Positions 61,970 through 64,000 of a stretch of DNA of 64,000 nt are shown here, in pieces; positions within the stretch are counted from its first letter, which is position 1, and each line of letters begins with the position of its first letter. The notes beneath the pieces are model-generated. The model saw only the letters and a list, made by a program, of their open reading frames with translations, did not search any database and had not been told where the DNA came from. The stretch comes from Oxyruncus cristatus (Eukaryota > Chordata > Aves > Passeriformes > Cotingidae). The DNA lies in the NCBI GenBank assembly GCA_013399855.1, contig VXAY01007484.1, forward strand, positions 1 to 64,000. Reading direction: 5' to 3'. Both the position numbers and the translations under genes were made by a program.

Positions 61970-62740
61970 GTCATAGAATCATTGAATATGCTGAGTCATT
62001 AGGGACCCACCAGGATCACTGAGTTGAATTCCTCAATCCACACAGGACAACCTAAAACTTAAGCTATAAGTCTAAGAGAATTGTCTAAATGCCTCTTGAC
62101 AGGTATGAGGCCATGGGTCACTTTGGGGAGTGTGTTCAAGTGCTAGACCACCTTCTCAGTGAAGAACTTTTTCCCAGTATCCAATCTGGACTTCCCCTCA
62201 CAAAGCTTTTAGACATCCCTCATCTCCTATCACGGGCAAGCAGAGCAGCACCTCCATCTTCACTCCTCCTCATTAGCAAGTTGTTGACACCAATGAGATG
62301 ACCCATCACTTTCCTCTCCTCTAAGCTGAACAAACCAGTATCCTCAGCTGTTGCTCCTACGTCAGGTCTGCTAGTCCTTTTGCCATCTTTCTTGTCCTCT
62401 TTTGAGCCCATACTAATATTTTTATATTGTTATATTGTGCAGCCCCAGAGGGCACACAGTACTGGAGTTGAGGTTAGCAATGCTGAGTGCAGTGGGGCAA
62501 TCACTTCTTTCCACCAGGTAGCTACGCTGTGCCCAATCCATCCCAGGACACTGCCAGCTCATTCGGCAAGCAGGGCATATTGTTGACTCATGTTGAGTTT
62601 ACCATCAACCAAATCCCTCAGACCTCTTCCTGCAGGGCTTCACTCCAGCCTCTTGTCCCTCACTCTGTATGCACATTCAGGATTACACTTTCCCAGTTGC
62701 AGAATCTGGCATTTGTCCTTAATTTATGCCATTGAAGGTA
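61970..62740 (-). mobile_element. CR1 LINE, ~770-bp 3' fragment (other subfamily)
   Basis: Antisense CR1 3' end: GTCATAGAATCATTGAATAT, GAGTCATTAGGGACCCACCA, GGATCACTGAGTTGAATTCC, CAGTGAAGAACTTTTTCCCA, CTGAGTGCAGTGGGGCAATC and GTTGCAGAATCTGGCATTTG. The tail (GGGACCCACCAGGATCACTGAG) differs from the copies at 32584 and 33677, which points to another CR1 subfamily. Frames at 62089-62735 are shadows. The 3' ends of this and the 60646 copy face each other. Confidence 0.9.
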
Positions 62741-63815
62741 TAGATATGTACACACATAACCTCAAACACATGAGTAAACATTTTATGGTGTCATGTACCA
62801 AAGAACTTCTTATCTGTTCCTTTAGAAGCTTTTTTGTAAAACAGATTTCACTCAGCATCATTTCCCACAGCTTATCCCACTGACTACGCTTTTTGCCATT
62901 TTGCAAACCTAGTTTTCATTAGCAGCTGAAAGACAAAAAAATCACTATAATTAGTAAGGGTCAGGGTAAGATAATTATACCAAAAATATTGCATTCCAAT
63001 TACACACACACACACAAAAAAAAAAGATAGATGAGGATTAGCATTTTCTGTTATACCATTCTACTACAAAAAGAGGAATGTGAGAAAGGCATTAGAGCTT
63101 CTGCAGGGAGGAGTCTTGACCTATTTATTCAAGAAAGGCAAAAAATACAGGACAACATGACACAGGTATAAAAACTGCAGATAGGCTAGCAAAAGTAGTA
63201 CAATTATTTCTATTTACTCTTTCAGATGATGAAGAAGAAAGAAGCATTGCACTCAGTACAGATCTCTGGGGTTTTTTCTCTTTCTTAATGGAGCCTATAA
63301 TTAACAGGAAGATAAGTTTCTGCAATCCAGAGATCTTTGTAACAATAAACCCTAAAATGTTAGTGCCTATAAGTTATTTAGGCATCACGGTTTCAACCAT
63401 GTAGTGGTAACTGACAAGAATTGGGAAAAAAAAGAGTTTTACAAATACGAGAACACCAGACACCATTCTGGATAAGATGTGTGGTTTTATGTTGTCCATT
63501 AGCTTGCTATGTCACTGAGTAATTTCAGAAAATCTCTGTTACAGACAGTTAGAGGTTAATCACCACTAGGAAAAGGTTCCCCTCTAACTCCAGTTCATTT
63601 TTAACTCCTGAAGAGTTATGTTTCTCCTCCTTTCAAAAGCATTTATCACTGATATAGTTCTTCTGTTCATGTACATCCCCCGGTTCTTTTGTATCCCACG
63701 TCACTTCTCCTGTTGATATCCTGTGGCAATGAACTCCATAACCATGTCCTATTTGTTCCAGTTTTGATTTTTTTTCTATTTTCTTGTATGCTTCCTCATT
63801 TCTGAACTGCACTAT
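62741..63815. other. No recognisable gene
   Basis: AT-rich. A short (CA)n run lies at about 63002-63015, followed by an A run. No coding signal recognised. Confidence 0.5.
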
Positions 63816-64000
63816 TGTCATGGTTTAGCCCATTCCCCCAGTATTGGGGTAGAAAATGGTTAACTCCAGGTGAAACTCCAGCTAAGTAGACAATCAAAGA
63901 CTTTTCTGACATCTCTACAAATGACATATTTAACAAAACCGGAAAAGAAAAAATTCCATCCCAGAGAGGAGCAGAGGAAAACAAGAGATGGCAATGTAGT
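63816..64000 (+). mobile_element. ERV LTR, 5' part, cut by window end
   Basis: It starts TGTCATGGTTTAGCCCATTC, the TG-type start of a bird ERV LTR, and continues through CAGTATTGGGGTAGAAAATG and CCCAGAGAGGAGCAGAGGAA, a U3/R-like order seen in songbird LTRs. Its first 49 bases match the mini-LTR at 55346-55416. It is a different family from copies A, B and C. Whether it is a solo LTR or the start of a provirus lies outside the window. A minus-strand frame across it (63796-63984) is an artefact. Confidence 0.6.

Noticed and set aside
1..64000. tRNA, rRNA, spliceosomal RNA or CRISPR-like arrays
   Set aside because: No tRNA A/B boxes with a foldable cloverleaf, no U6 or 5S words and no regularly spaced direct repeats were seen by eye. 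A covariance-model scan was not possible.

Overview
The window looks like AT-rich, gene-poor nuclear DNA from a bird, probably a songbird. The evidence is the repeat content. At least fourteen fragments of the CR1 non-LTR retrotransposon (the dominant avian LINE) are present, several ending in the typical CR1 3' octamers (ATTCTATG-type). There are also pieces of LTRs that resemble passerine endogenous retroviruses. The species and the ERV subfamily names are inferred from memory, not from a search.

No complete protein-coding gene, rRNA or tRNA could be supported. The longest open frames are accidental readings across repeats: antisense CR1, the LTR-like region near 7 kb, the G/T tract near 9.5 kb, and a frame running into the mini-LTR near 55.4 kb. 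One short exon-like segment with good splice signals (17371-17471) is the best lead to a host transcript, and it is weak.

Layout. 1-5.8 kb: AT-rich single-copy-looking DNA with one tiny CR1 piece. 5.8-11.75 kb: the densest repeat cluster, with a CR1 tail, two reverse-oriented LTR 5' parts, another LTR end, a G/T low-complexity tract, and a plus-strand CR1 reverse-transcriptase fragment split by a roughly 600-bp insertion carrying LTR-like promoter signals and a 64-nt purine tract. 11.75-26.6 kb: mostly unique AT-rich DNA with one isolated GC-rich block (20.8-21.1 kb). 26.6-34.65 kb: the second CR1 cluster, six fragments in both orientations. 34.65-43.5 kb: mixed, with an old CR1 carrying a reverse-transcriptase motif (40.2-40.9 kb) and a third LTR copy (41.7-42.1 kb). 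43.5-60.6 kb: largely unique DNA interrupted by a 71-bp fold-back mini-LTR with a target-site duplication (55.35 kb). 60.6-64 kb: two convergent CR1 fragments, then the start of an LTR cut by the window end.

There is no set of genes acting together. What can be read is the history of a repeat landscape: nested insertions, decayed reverse transcriptases, inverted repeat pairs able to form double-stranded RNA if transcribed, and a few unexplained unique segments that could be conserved noncoding DNA. No convincing new biological system was found.
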